Positions 28,526 through 41,060 of a stretch of 64,000 nt of DNA are shown in pieces. A program made the translations under genes and the position numbers. A model generated the notes under the pieces. It ran no database searches, was not told where the DNA came from, and saw only the letters and a program-made list of their open reading frames with translations. Positions within the stretch are counted from its first letter, which is position 1, and every line of letters begins with the position of its first letter. Source of the DNA: Morchella semilibera (Eukaryota; Ascomycota; Pezizomycetes; Pezizales; Morchellaceae); the NCBI GenBank assembly GCA_009192285.1, contig WBVU01000009.1, positions 1,674,001-1,738,000 on the forward strand, read 5' to 3'.

Positions 28526-30903
28526 GACAGGCGGCCAGCTCTACGGATGGAATCGGCTAAAGGAAACTCCGTACGTAGAAGGGGGGCTCGGAGTGTAGAC
28601 TACATACATGTAAGTATGGTATCGTACATTATTGTCATATAGAGTACATAAATGTAGGCACAAGTATGTGCGTACATGTAGTACTCTATACCATCATCTA
28701 TCTACATCATGTATCTACTTACATGTACATTTATTTACTCTATATAATCTACATGGGTTCGTTCATATATTCTCATCCCAGCACGGAGGTAATCCGTGGG
28801 GAATTCGGGAAAAAGGAAAAGAGGGAAGAAAAAGAAGAAAAAGAAGAAAAAGAAGAACAGATTATTCAACATGATGAGTATATCTCACAAGGGTCTACGC
28901 GGTTCATGGTTGCGTGTTTGGTTTATTGTAGATTGTAGATTGATGGATATATGGAAATATGGATGTGCGTTCTAGAAAAATATCCCCTACATGCAAATTA
29001 AACGTCCCATCTCATTTCTGGCATAGAACCTAGAACCCAGCCACCCCCATCCTTCGCTTCCCCTGGAACCGACCGAACCACCACCACCACCATCCAACCC
29101 GTGGTGGGCCCACACCCCCCCCCCCCCAGCAGCGCAGTCAGAACCTAATTAATGCCTATTTCAAAACTCTTGAGCTCTCTGGCATGTACCTACATATGTA
29201 CATGTACCTACATACTTACTACATTACTACATGTACTCTACAAGCTACTAGCATAGTTACAGTAGCTACATGTAGCTACATGTATGTACATAGCTAAGCT
29301 GTCTCTCCTTCACCGCCAACCCCACTCCACCCCATCCCACCTCATCTCATCTCATCCCACCACCACCCCACCCCATCACTCCGCTCCGTTATTGCATCCA
29401 CGTTAGTCGGCTGTGTGGGTAAAAATAAAATAAAAATAGAGAGGTTAAAAATAAAAAAAATAAAAAGGAAGAGGACGGAATGAACCATCAGTATAACGGC
29501 GACTACTAAAAGTGTCTCAAGATTTAAGCTTGAGTGTCCTGTCCCTTGCAAGTAAGTCACATATATGTACGCTTCCTGTCATGTCAGGGCTGCACGTACA
29601 CAAATTTAAGGGTCCAATTTCACTAGTACATACTAACATAAAAGTAATGTCTCTTCGGCTCCGACCCTCCCCCCCCGGAGAATATGTCCGATGGATTTTC
29701 ATCACCATCATCATCATGCAAGGGAACTACCCGTGCGTGGTTGCCGGCCGGGCGATCAGGCGGGCGAACCAATTACGCGAGTGATGGTCTGTGACTTTGC
29801 GCGGGAGTGGCCAACCGTTGTTGGATGGGGCACATGACCTGCTAGTTAGGTAGCTCTACACGTAAACGTAACCACAGCCCGAACGTTTTAGGAAGGAAGG
29901 AAGGCAGCGGTACACCACAAGTGAAAGGGGGGCGAAGACAAAATGATTACGCTAATTATCACGAGATTTACTTCTGGCGGTGAAGAATTAAATTCAAAGG
30001 ACATTCGTTTTGCAGCTGGGTCATATCATGGGAAACGTTGGTTGCCGCGCATGCAGCGCCCGTGGTCGGCGTGTGTGGGGGAGGCTAGAGAACAACCAAA
30101 CCGTAACAACAACAACTGCTCGTCAAGAAGTTATGTCTATGAAGACTTTGCTTTTTTTTGTTTATTTTTCTTCTTCCTCCCTTTCTTTCTCTCTAGCCCT
30201 TCAGAGAGTCTTATCAGATAATCGGGATGCTGACAGGTCACGGTGGTCTACTATACCACCCATAGAATGGGCTCTAGTCGGTTATCCCCACTCCAATAAG
30301 ATAACAGATAAAGGGGGGGGGGGGGGGCTTGTCACGCCGGTGGTTTATATGGGGGTCACTCTTTTGTTGATAAGATAGGCTGATATTGGGGAAGGGCTCT
30401 TTTTTTTTATTTTTTTTATTTTTTAAGCTAAGGTTATCCTCTGAAATATTTTGAAACGGACGAGCTGAGCTGGGCCAGTAACTCCGTGATATCGGTCTAG
30501 TAGGCTAGGGGTTGGGAAGAATAAATTAAGGCACTACGTATGTGCTGTCAATCTGCAGTAGTTACAGTTCAACTGCCTCATAATAATTACTGGGCGAGCG
30601 GTTGGAGAACATACCATCTACCGGCCGTTATTCTTGCTCCGTGTACCTATGTATGTTTGATAGTGTCAGATGGTAGTGTAGGTTAGGTCAAGAAAAAAGA
30701 GGCAAAAAACAAAAAAGAAAAAGAAAAAGGCATCAAAAAGAATCTCGGATATTTCTTTATTTTGATGGCTGCGAGGGGAAGTAACGCCGGCGGCCTTTTG
30801 GACGGACTGGCGCAAAAGCAAAGTTGATGGACGCGTGTGTGGGTGGCGGGGGCAAATAGATGTGGCGCGATATCGGCCTTTCGTGGGGTGTTGAAGTTGG
30901 GGG

Positions 30904-30959
30904 GAAGAGTGGGGAGTGAAGAGTGGGGAGTGAAGAGTGGGGAGTGAAGAGTGGGGGAG
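30904..30959. repeat. 14-bp minisatellite
   Basis: Four head-to-tail copies of the unit GAAGAGTGGGGAGT, the last partial and slightly altered. On the minus strand this produces a repeating Pro/Ser/Leu chance frame. Confidence 0.9.
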
Positions 30960-31260
30960 TAAGAGCTGAAAGCCACGAGTGAGAGGGCGTGAACTTGGAT
31001 AGACTACTTGGCTGCAGTGCGGTTTCGAAAACGGTATCAGGGTCATTGAGACTAGAAGATAATGAAGCTGGATATATATCTATGTTCTGCACCGTCAGAG
31101 AGCTGCAAGTTTCCTTTTGAGGGTAAAATATCCCCTTCTGATAAGGAGAGAGGAGCCGTGGCGGGATATATCAATGCTGGAGGAGATTTGGAGTCTGATA
31201 GGGACGTTGTGTCTAGAGTCATTAGCGGCATGTATTAGAACATAGATATAAATTTATTAA

Positions 31261-31534
31261 GGGCCCGTTCGGACAACCCAATAATCTGCGGTAGTCCGAT
31301 GGATTATCGACTTTTGGATTATCACAATAATCTAGGCTGTTCGAGCAATTGAATAATCCAACATTTGGAACTCCCGATTATCCCAAGAATTAATAATCAC
31401 CTCTGGAGGTAATGCTATCTCAACGTTATCTGGACATGTAGATTATCCACTGATTATGATTATTATGTTTATCATTTTCGCTTTTTGGTAATCCAATCTG
31501 CAAAGAAATAATCTAAGGTTGTCCGAACGGGCCC
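31261..31534. mobile_element. PIF/Harbinger (Tourist-like) MITE
   Basis: 274-bp element with inverted ends GGGCCCGTTCGGACAACC and the complement, flanked by the 3-bp direct duplication TAA (31258-31260, 31535-31537). A TAA/TTA duplication with GGGCCC/GGCC-type ends is the hallmark of Tourist-like PIF/Harbinger MITEs. The inside is AT-rich with many ATAATC/GATTAT units in both directions and has no coding capacity. Confidence 0.8.
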
Positions 31535-31537
31535 TAA

Positions 31538-34500
31538 GTGAATCATTTCGACTCTGAGTTTTGGTTTAAGAGGCAATACCAATCGATTTTTTCAACTACG
31601 GTGTGATAAGTCCTGATAGTGCACAATCTAGTATATTAGAAGAGATGTTGATAGAAGAGAACCAATGGAGGTAACCCTACTGAATGGTTGAAATGGGAGA
31701 TAACAAAAAGCTCTGATACTAGTGGCGAGGAGTAAAGAACAAATGTTTATATGACAAAATCAAGGGGCATTAACGTGTACTAAGGGACATTGTACAAACA
31801 AGTCAGCTGTATCCACGATAGTACATTAAGTATATATATCAATATCAAAAACTACATTTATTCATTAGTAAGTAATGACTGACCGTAATTATATGTAATA
31901 ATAATGCCTGTCCTGTTTCGGCGTCATGAAATCTCAACATAATCGTTCGTTAGAATTAGAATCACAAAAAATCACTCGAGAAACATCAACAGTTTCATCT
32001 AACCGGCCCCAACAGCAACAACTTACCCGAAAGGAGCTATAACAACGCACAATTTTAACGTATACCTATTTTTTTATCTCTCATGTAGTGTTGAATTAAA
32101 TGAATCACATGTTTACGTAATCCATACGGTGTATCATGTGTGGTGCGACACTAAAATCTACCATTGGTGGCCTAAACGGGTTGAAAGCGGTAATCGCTAC
32201 TGTCATAGAGTATCACTCGGCTGAGTCAGATTGCCGAGGGAGATTTCATGATTGAAAGAAAAAGGGCTCTAGTCCTATTATTGTGGCGAATTTTTCAATA
32301 GACGTCTTTACCGTCCGTTAGGGCAGCCAATTACCACCCCTTAGCTAATTGGAGGGCTTTTAGCGGCTGGGCGGGGTGGGCTGTGGAAGCCGCGCCAGTC
32401 ACGGCGGAGCTTAAGCGCTTTTGATGAAAACTGTCCGGGTGAGGCCGAGGGTATCCGGTTCGATGGTAGATAATGGGTATATCTGTCGGGTTTGGTAATT
32501 GATACTCTTCCTCTCCCTTTCTTTAATATATATAAGTTTTATTCTTCGATAAATAATACAACGTCGATCTAGGGGTTTAATTGAGATCCAATATAGTGAT
32601 TTGGAATACGTCTCAGTAAGAATCTTAAAGAGACCTGTCCCAGAAAAGTAGAGAAAGCTTTGTAGCCACCAGGGCCGATGACCAACACATGGTACCTGTG
32701 GCCCTCAACATACGGGCGTGGTGTTGGGCCGCGGGGGGTTCTTGTGGGTTAGTTTCTTCAGTATATGTCTCCGTCTGACCATAGGTTGCAATTGATGCTA
32801 ACACTCCTATCTGATCGGTAGCTCCAGCTAAACCTCACCGTGGAAACAGCTGGATCTACCACTGGTTGTGAAATGGCATTGCGCTCATATACACACACTA
32901 CGCCAGCTGCCAGTCTCTCGTTATTCGCTGGAGGACTCATCTATGAACAGGAGACGGTGCAGCCAGATGATAACATGCGGGTTTGAGAATATAGCTGTTG
33001 ATTTTATGCTTAAGATATGAAATAAATACTGGCTCGGAGGGCGTTATGAGGGTAGGTGGCGAGGGAATAATGTGCAGGATGAATTGGATTAGGAACGGCT
33101 GGATAGTGCTCTCCATAACACCTTTTGAGTCGTGGCAAAGAGCGAGTAAAAGAATGTGTAGGGAACTCGCAAACCCTAAACGCTACACTCTATTTGGTAC
33201 CCGGTACCCTGATACTGGTAAATAAAATTCAACTGCGCATGCTCCCCTCCCCTTTCTCTTTTTTTTTTTTTTTTAGAAACCCGGAGTCTCTTGGTAAGGG
33301 CAATGTCAGGTACTAAACTGCACAATTAAGCCGGTCTATTCGGGTACCTTTATGGATAAGTAACCCATGTAGTCACACACCCACCATCTTTGGGCACCTT
33401 TTTACGTCTAGACCTCCTCTTTTGATAAAGCCTATCACACCGCCATTAACGTTATACCACTGACGTTGAGCTCATCTGAATTTGTAGGACAGCCTATATA
33501 TACAGATAGAAATTTAGTAGCCTTGGCTTTGCTTTGCTTTCGTAACTTAAGTGCGTTAACTCCTTTTGGATGAAAATTATTTGGATTCTATCTAGGTAAT
33601 GGCGAGGACACCAAATAGGGTTAGGGTTTTACAACATCCTGCTATTTACACATAGACGCAGTTAGGTTTCCATCAGTTAGATTTGGGATACACTCAATTT
33701 AGCTAAGTCTAGTACGATATGCTCCACCAACACAACAGGTAACGGCTCTTACCATCAGAAACACCAAGCCGTTGATATACCAACAGTAATGTCTACCCGT
33801 GGGCCAACCAGACACGGGCTCGAGACCACCTCCGACCCGTCCGAATATCAAAACGGCTTTCCCAACAAAGGCACACAGTCCGCCCAAAGTAAGGGCCCGC
33901 CTAAATCGGGCCAGGTATGTCTGGGCGATCCATATTAGGCTTAAGAAATAACAGACTAGCACTTACTATATCTAGTATCCTTAATACTCTATACTCAAAC
34001 AGCCTAGTGACTCTCGTTACAAGGGGCCTGGAAAAGTATTGCGTCCTATCATTATGTGGGAATAGTGACGAGTAGCTATAAGTAGCTACGGAGAAAGCTT
34101 TGGTGGAGATGGTGGTTAAGTTGCCCTCACAAATCCGTGATAGGTAAAATAAAGGGTAGGCCCATAAAACTCGGCTCTAGGTACAGAATAACATGTAGCT
34201 CCAGAGACTTTCCTACCTACCTGGCCCCGCAGCTCCTTTAGCCGGTTATGAAGGGTGATAAATTATCTTGATTAATCTGGGTGACCGGATAGATTTATAG
34301 GGGTATATAGACTAGACTTGTATGTGCTAAGTGGTTTTGTTAGGAAAGTCCGGTTCAATGAGAAAGAAGGGTAGGAGGCCTGGAAAATACTTTCTTTGGA
34401 AGTAGATCGAGTTCATATGATCGTAGACAGCTGGCCGACGAGGGCTTATGGGGACTGGGAAACACAGAGTTGAAAGTACAAGGCATCAAAACTTTGGGGC

Positions 34501-35329
34501 GATATTGGGCTCTGTTGTATTTAACAATTCTGTCAATCCTTATCGTTTAGGAAGCTCCATATCTAATTGCAAGCAGGGTTCAGTTTGCGATCCCCGTAAC
34601 TTGGACTATTTGAAGCCCCATTAACCGCTGCCAAGAGAATTCTCATACCTCTTGTGCTACTCACAGTTCCAAGAGAATAACCAACCATGCTACAAACAGT
34701 AACACATAACGGTGATCTTCAAGCCAACCGTCAAATATACATTAACAAGAAACGGTGATCCCCTGGTCAACCTTTCAAGATGCGAGTTTGGATGCTGATG
34801 CAGAAGCATATGTCACAACCCCTAGATGCTCTCTCGGTGATATTACTACTCCTGGAAGATCAAATATTTCCATACGCAAGAAGCCATTTTTGTTTAAGCT
34901 GGGCCCTAGGTATACTTATCATAGATAAAGCAGAGACATATGGGGAGCTATACCTTTTCTGCGCCTAGGATTGCAACCTGCAATATACTTATATCCTCAC
35001 GGCATCATCCGAGAAGAGTTTAACCTCGCTGCCGTCGGCCTTTAGTTTCATGTGCTTGAGAAGCTACGCCTCGTACAGGGGCCCTGACTGGACCAAAGGA
35101 AGATTCTTGTGGTTTGGATTTATTGCGGGGCAAGACTTGGATTTCAGATACTCATTGACTGCTGACAGCTTTGCAGACTCTTATTGAATAGATTACTAGC
35201 ACTATCTAATGAGATAATTCTGGTATCACAAGGATGATGCAGACTCCTAGCTCTACGAGGGAATTTTCCATAGAAAGCCCGCGTGAGGCGCCGGCTTGTA
35301 TAACTCCGGCCAAAAGGTGGAAGTATAGA
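31538..35329. other. Intergenic, AT-rich, no supported gene
   Basis: No conserved frame, RNA gene or clear repeat recognised. A short telomere-like TAGGGTTAGGG occurs at 33616-33626. Open stretches at 32998-33225 (plus) and 33699-33962 (minus) have no family likeness, and the latter lacks an ATG start. Confidence 0.4.
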
Positions 35330-35337
35330 TATAAAAG
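35330..35337 (+). promoter_or_regulatory. TATA box of the cutinase gene
   Basis: TATAAAAG lies 121 nt upstream of the cutinase start codon, a position suited to a short 5' leader in a filamentous fungus. No CCTCGG-type fatty-acid response element was seen between it and the start. Confidence 0.6.
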
Positions 35338-35450
35338 GGGCATTTGAGACATTCCTCAAGAACCTCGTTGTAATCACCACCAGACCAAAGGCCTCCACCG
35401 CTACTAGTTCCCGCTGCTAGTCCTACTCCCAGTGACACAACTTGCCCAAA

Positions 35451-36276
35451 ATGCTCTTCAGAACAGCTGCGGTTTTTGTTTCTCTCCTCTTGCCATCATT
35501 TGGCTTTGCTCTTCCGCGCCCTGGGGTCGCCGATGATGCCTTGACCGCGCTGGCAAAAAGAGCCACCCCCGTCGAATCTTTAGAATCAGGCTTTAAAGCG
35601 ATTGAAGCTAGCAAAACAGAGGTTTCCATTGCGGCGGTAGAATCGGTTCGTAATGATCTCACTGGTGGTAGTTGCGGTGACATTATTGTCATCTTTGCTC
35701 GTGGGACGTCAGGCGAGGGAAATGTTGGAGCCGCAACCTCAGTTGGACCAATCTTCTTCGGGAACTTGTCGGCCGCTGAGCCCGGGAGGGTTATTGTACA
35801 AGGAGTCAATGACTACCCGGCCGATGTCTGGGGGTATCTGAGTGGTGGATCTGATGATGGTGCTCAATACATGGCGGATATGGTCATCCTAGCTTCAACA
35901 CAGTGCCCTGACTCTAAAGTTGTCCTTTCTGGATTCAGGTACGTATAGGTCTTTCTCCACCCAAACTAGTTGGTATATTCTGATAGAAATACTTGTCTGA
36001 TGATACCTGAAAAATACATGTAGTCAGGGTGCCCAAGTTACGCATAAAGCAGGAGCCCTTATTCCGCCGTCCCTCTACTCGATCGTTGCGGCAATCGTGC
36101 TTTTTGGTGACCCAAACAACGGCGACGCATTTCCTGGCACTCTGAGCAACAATGTCAAAACTTTCTGCCATGACGGTGATTACATCTGCGATGGACTTCC
36201 GATCATCACGGATCAGCACGGTAATTACATGAATGACGCACCGGAGGCTGCAGCATACGTTGCAGAAAGGGTTTAG
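35451..36276 (+). CDS. Secreted cutinase (carbohydrate esterase family 5)
   Basis: Extracellular serine esterase that cleaves cutin or related polyesters. Two exons, 35451-35938 and 36024-36276, encode 246 aa; the 85-nt intron has GTACGT...TAG ends. Residues 1-20 (MLFRTAAVFVSLLLPSFGFA) form a signal peptide, and LAKR (about 34-37) is a likely Kex2-type processing site. The nucleophile motif GFSQG (GYSQG in most cutinases) is created by splicing: AG from exon 1 plus T from exon 2 make the serine codon. The catalytic Asp lies in GDYICDG and the His in QHGNYMNDAPEAA. Four cysteines (GGSCGD, STQCP, FCHDGDYIC) match the two conserved disulfides. Length is as usual for the family. An in-frame TTG lies three codons upstream, but this ATG precedes the signal peptide directly. 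All key residues are present, so an active enzyme is expected. Confidence 0.96.
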
Positions 36277-39200
36277 ACGACTTTCTGTGAAGGGCTTGAT
36301 GGGAATGTATTATCGCTTTGTGTCGGTAATAGTGCATGTACATATAGTGCATTTTGAACTACAAAAGATTCGGTGCTATTCTCAGTATTAATAAACTCAC
36401 TACAATTGTATAAGCATTTAGTGACGTGTAAAACCGTTGGATCAAAAAATGATCACACGTATTCACTTGTAGAGTTCATTGGAACAAAGTACATGTACAT
36501 GTAGGTTGTTCTTAACTACATGTACATGTAGTTGCGGGGGCCTCTGGTGCCGGGGGTCGACTCTAAGACTTAAGGCGACCCCGATATATCGGAGCTTGAT
36601 CGACGCGCTCTTGATACCATAAAATGAATTGGTGATGAGAATAGGCTCGATCAATGAAACAGCCACTTATTATAGAGCCTCAATTCAACAAATATATGCT
36701 TGAACCTCCTATATACATGTAGTTCCCTGTCGCGTTAGCGGCACCGGCGCCTACATACTCTCCAGCCGAGCGTAGAGCGGGGAATGTAGGGTAGAGTGAC
36801 AGACACAAGCCAAAATCCGGGGTCTTTGGGGAATCCCCGAACTGCGTTCCTGCATGGCAGGCATATCGGGCCGCTGGGCTAGGGCTTGGAGCAATAGAGA
36901 TCGCTGAAACACCCACGTGAAGGACTAATCTACCAGGGCCGGGGTGGCGCAGCCAGGCCGGCCAACTGGGGTGTTAATTGCTTGATGGTGCGGGGATAAA
37001 TACTAGAAATCGTCCCATTGAGTTGGGTATGCCGAGGTTTTTCTGAGCTTTGCTCGTGGGATTAGTGCTAGGGTTGACTAATAAATACATGTAGTGTTGA
37101 ACAGGCTATATTGGGGATTCGTGAGTATTGGATGATGGGCTGGGTAAAGTACACACATGGGATTGATGAGGACTAAAAATACGCGAAGGAAAGTTTTGGA
37201 TGAAGGTAGAAAGTGATAGGTTTGGATGAAGTAGAAAGTGATAGGTTTAGGTCGTATCTTGAATGATTCAATGGCCAGGTCAGATTCCGAGTGATAGTTC
37301 ATGACAAAGGTATGTGCACTGCTATTTGTTAAATAGAGTTCCTGATGTAGTAAAAACTCCAGTAGGTCAAACACTTATCGATTAGCTGGAAAAGTAAAGC
37401 CTAGATAAGGAGTATGACCAAATCTGGCAGTTGTGCACTTACACAGCAACAAGGCGTGCGATATACCAAAAGCTTCAAGTGGTTCATGCAGGCCGGTGAG
37501 AGGCACCGAAAAATAAGCATACATGGCCCAATTTACTCTTGATACCGAGGACTGTGCACCTTCCCGATAAAATTTTGACCCAGACTCGAGATAAAATGAC
37601 CTCGAAGCTTTTTTAAGCCAACATGAGGACCACGGGCCGTTCTTTGGCTTTACCCTCGAATAAAGTGAGCGTAAGGCGTATTGGTATGAATTGGACCCGC
37701 TCATGACCTGCTCCTTTTCAACCCCCAGAGTTCGACAGGCTACCATCACCAACCAACCGGTGATTGTTGCTTTTTGCAATATTTGAAACCACGACGCATC
37801 GAACACCCCCGTCGGGCTACTCTTTACATATTACATGTACCTACGCTAGCTATAGGCACGTGAGTCAAGGTCGAGTTAGCTCCTGAAATGCCTTTCGGTC
37901 TGTAGGGTTGATATTTACATAACAAATGCATCAATTCTTATCTGACAACTCACTTCTCCCGTAGTGCACTTGAAACATTACGTGAGATGAGGTGCATTGT
38001 TAATTTGAGTGAGCCATAGGGGGGCGAACAATACTGGAATGAAAGCATTGCCGAAGTTGCAAGGTCCATTGATCGAGATGTCGTTAACTGATTTTTTAGA
38101 GCACGAACGTTTCACAAAGCATACATGTGTGGGCAGGAGGTGGCTTTATACACGGAGACATGTCGACGCGTCATGAAGGAACATCCCACGCTCCAAGGAG
38201 CACGTAGAAAGCAAAGGGGATATTCTCTTGACCGCTTCGATCAATTACTAGGTGCCCTCGCCAACACCGCCAGATACAGCAGCATCGAGCTCGAGTGCTA
38301 GATGACTCATCGTGAGTTACAATTCTCGCCATAATGGAATTAGTGCAGATGTCTAACTCAATTAGTCTACATAGGTCTCTTGGGCGCCACCAAATAGAGG
38401 AGTCAAGGTGCGTACTCTTCGCCGCTGGATATTTTACTCTGTCGTTGCTACTTTGTGGACTGCACGGTTCAATGCTGGTATCTCCGGCCATTATTGGTCG
38501 GTCTGGTGTCTGAAACTGTTACAGGTGATGAATCTTAGACATGTTGGCCTTTGATTCAGCCGTTTCATAGTATTAGGGTACCACCTTAGGCATGTTTCTC
38601 GGATCAGTTGTTCGCTTATCAACTAGCAGATATTGGCCAGTAAAACCAAGGTTTGTGTGGTTCATGTGACACTCCTGTAAACCAATACGCATTGACAATC
38701 CGATAAAGCTTGTTACTATGGGGACGACTGTCACTGGTTGATTGAGGTATCGGTCCACGATCGAAGTGTCCTTTGATATGCATGGGACATATCCGAATCC
38801 AGTCAAAAAGCGTATGTATAGGATACCGTATGAGATATAGCTATCCTAATGTTGCCTCCTGAACCGTAACCACCGCTTCCAGGCATATTAAATAATCCTG
38901 GGATATACGGAAAATATGATTCCAGCTCGGTATTATATCCTTTTTTTTTTTTTTTACACAGGAAAACATTGACTTTCGGCTCAATAGCCCCAACTTTCAG
39001 CCCCTCGGGTTGAAAATCTCGATGAACAGCGCTCCACTCCATTCCAGTTAAGATTATGCGGGCAAAATGAGTTAGACTCATTCGAAAACTATGGGCTCGG
39101 CCCACATTATGATTGAAATATGCCGTGTAAAATCATCAAGAGTCTCATACATCGGTGACCAATGTCCGAGGCCAAACACTAGTTATACACCGACTGATAT

Positions 39201-39701
39201 ACACAGGGGCCGAGTTATGTCTTCAAACTATGCTTATGTACCCTATCGGTCTCCATTTACGGTCGACCAAACTCTCAATATGAGAATGCCGTTATTAGGG
39301 TTGTTATCGCTATGGTATGTCTGAGCTTGAGGCCAAAGACTTGGGGGGCTCGACATGGTAGGGGGCAGTCGGAGTTAGAACGGCGTTAAGTGTCTATGTC
39401 CTCATAGAAGGCGATCTCGCATCAAGCTTAAGAATAATACCTATCATGCTTCGTGCCCATAGTTGGGGACCGAGATTTGGTGGCAGGGACCATGCCTTGG
39501 AGAGGAATGTTACTTCACCGTACTCTGCCTGTGCTTGTTGTAACCAGTGCCCGTCTTGGCGCATGATTTCTCACTCGATAAAGTAACGCAAGAAATTGAT
39601 TGATTGACTCTGACTAATTGAGCAGGCGTAGCTCCAGCTCAAGACACAAACACTCAATAATGGTACCGCTAAACTTTTGATTTTCGGGGGTTATACGTTT
39701 A
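36277..39701. other. Intergenic, AT-rich, with unidentified interrupted frames
   Basis: Near 36489-36535 a patch holds two double TACATGTACATGTA palindromes. On the minus strand, 37375-37806 (143 codons) and a set of interrupted, protein-like frames between about 38580 and 39360 are open longer than most of the surroundings, but no domain is recognisable. They may be remnants of an old gene or chance. No intact gene supported. Confidence 0.35.
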
Positions 39702-39840
39702 TCCCTTAGCTGTCAATTGCTACCCCTATAACAGGGGGCGAGAATTTGTATGGGGGAGATCAACTGTTTGATAAGGGAGATAACCGGCTTTTGCTTTTTC
39801 CAATATGGGGGGGGGCAGCATTTATTGAAAGCCTAAGGGA
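39702..39840. mobile_element. TCCCTTAG-family MITE, copy 1
   Basis: 139 bp with inverted ends TCCCTTAGCTGTCAATTGCT and an imperfect complement ending GCCTAAGGGA, flanked by TA on both sides (39700-39701, 39841-39842). The same end sequence occurs in the element at 40616-40747. No coding capacity. Confidence 0.7.
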
Positions 39841-40499
39841 TAGGGACCTTGAAGTTTCATGAATGTATATGTACATGTAGTTATAGCAAAGACCCCATAT
39901 ATATACAAAACCTTCCAGTTGCCCTATATAAAACTCGTAGATGAGGTAGAAATTAAAACAAGCCATTTTTGGTGCATTACTGTACGGTAGCTTTCGAAGA
40001 ACTATATAAGTATATATATATGCAACCATGGAGAAAAGGTATAACGAGACAAGGCAAAGGCAAGCCTTCTTCCTTAGCTAGAGAATATAAATATTATCTC
40101 CTGAACTATACTTAGTTTCTAAGCGTTGCCCCACAGGGCCGGCCAGCCTCCGGTCTAGCAGCGCATGTTCTCTTAGTTATATATATGCTTGCGCTTAGCC
40201 TGAAAAATGAGTTTCAACTAACAATGTCTGCTTACTCTATCAAGTAAATTTAATAGACATCTAAGTGCAGGGAAGTGTGGGACGCGCCGGTAGAGGGAAA
40301 AGGAGGGAAAGTAGCGGTAGTAGCGGTAGTATGAAACAGTCGCGGCATGATCTCCAGTCTACGTCTAGGTTTTGGGTAATGGGTCTTGGGACGTGACTTT
40401 GATATGCTGTAATTATAACTCTTGCTTGCTGTGAACTATACTTATATGAAGATCTTATTACGCCTACTACTCGTTATGTGCTAGAGTCTCCGAAAATGG
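39841..40499. other. Intergenic, AT-rich
   Basis: TATATA-rich patches (39896-39906, 40009-40022) and no recognisable gene or repeat. Confidence 0.4.
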
Positions 40500-40975
40500 T
40501 GCGCCCTAACCTAAAGGTGACAGGTCGCTATTTCAGGTTCAGGATATTTGAACAAATCAAATAAATTGGCTGCCATAAAGTGGCTGGGACACTCAGGTTA
40601 GGATATAAGTGCGTATCCTAAGGTCTGTCAGTAAAATGCTGACCCCCAGAAGAAGCAAATTTTGCGTGACTTTACTTACAGATCCCCTTATCACCATACA
40701 AATTTAATTCCTCTATTATAGGGGGCTAGCATTGACAGACTAAGGGATAATACTGTTCCACTTCACCAGGTCTTGGCGCTCTTTACATACAAAACACCCG
40801 TTTTCAAGCTCAATGACTTCACAGAGGAGTGGTTGGGGGGGGGGCTGTCTATAAAACATTTAGAAAATATATAGGAGCAGCTGCAGGCTTTGTATAAACA
40901 GATCTTTGATATCGATCTCGCTTGGTTGAAAAGTTATCAGCAGTGCCGTTTGCTGTCACCTTATGATATCGATCG
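40500..40975. repeat. Diverged copy of the 53.8-kb hairpin element, hosting a nested MITE
   Basis: Shares with 53767-54098, in the same order: GTGCG...CCTAAAGGTGACA at the left, AGGATATAA, CCACTTCACCAGGTCTTGGCG, GTTGAAAAGTTAT and a right end resembling TGTCACCTTA. It is longer because a second element sits inside at 40616-40747 and because the two copies have diverged. No coding capacity. Confidence 0.55.
40616..40747. mobile_element. TCCCTTAG-family MITE, copy 2 (nested)
   Basis: 132 bp; imperfect inverted ends TCCTAAGGTCTGTCAGTAAA and GACAGACTAAGGGA, TA on both sides (40614-40615, 40748-40749). It interrupts the repeat that is continuous at 53.8 kb, so it landed after that repeat. Confidence 0.7.
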
Positions 40976-40991
40976 GGGGCGCTTACCTCCA

Positions 40992-41060
40992 TGGAGCGGT
41001 AAATGTGTCAAGAGTGATTTTTCCACAGGTGGCTATAGTATAAGCACTAAATTTCAGCCC
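40992..41060. mobile_element. Fragment of the 3489-3811 MITE family
   Basis: TGGAGCGGTAAATGTGTCAA followed by AGTGATTTTTCCAC matches the end of the element at 3489-3811 with few changes. CAGGTGG resembles its palindrome unit, and TATAAGCACTAAATTTCAG resembles its inner part. The opposite end is not found, so it is truncated. Confidence 0.55.

Larger units (their letters stand above)
25217..31257. other. Gene desert with simple repeats
   Basis: Contains poly-G (25692-25700, 30316-30327), poly-C (29111-29127), GAA (27991-28010), CTTT (28203-28232), GATG (28502-28525) and AAAAGAAG (28815-28857) runs, and a TACATGTA-rich patch at 29185-29290. A short stretch at 26868-27110 can be spliced in silico into a small acidic frame with GTACGT/TTCAG ends, but it lacks any recognisable domain. 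No gene called. Confidence 0.4.
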
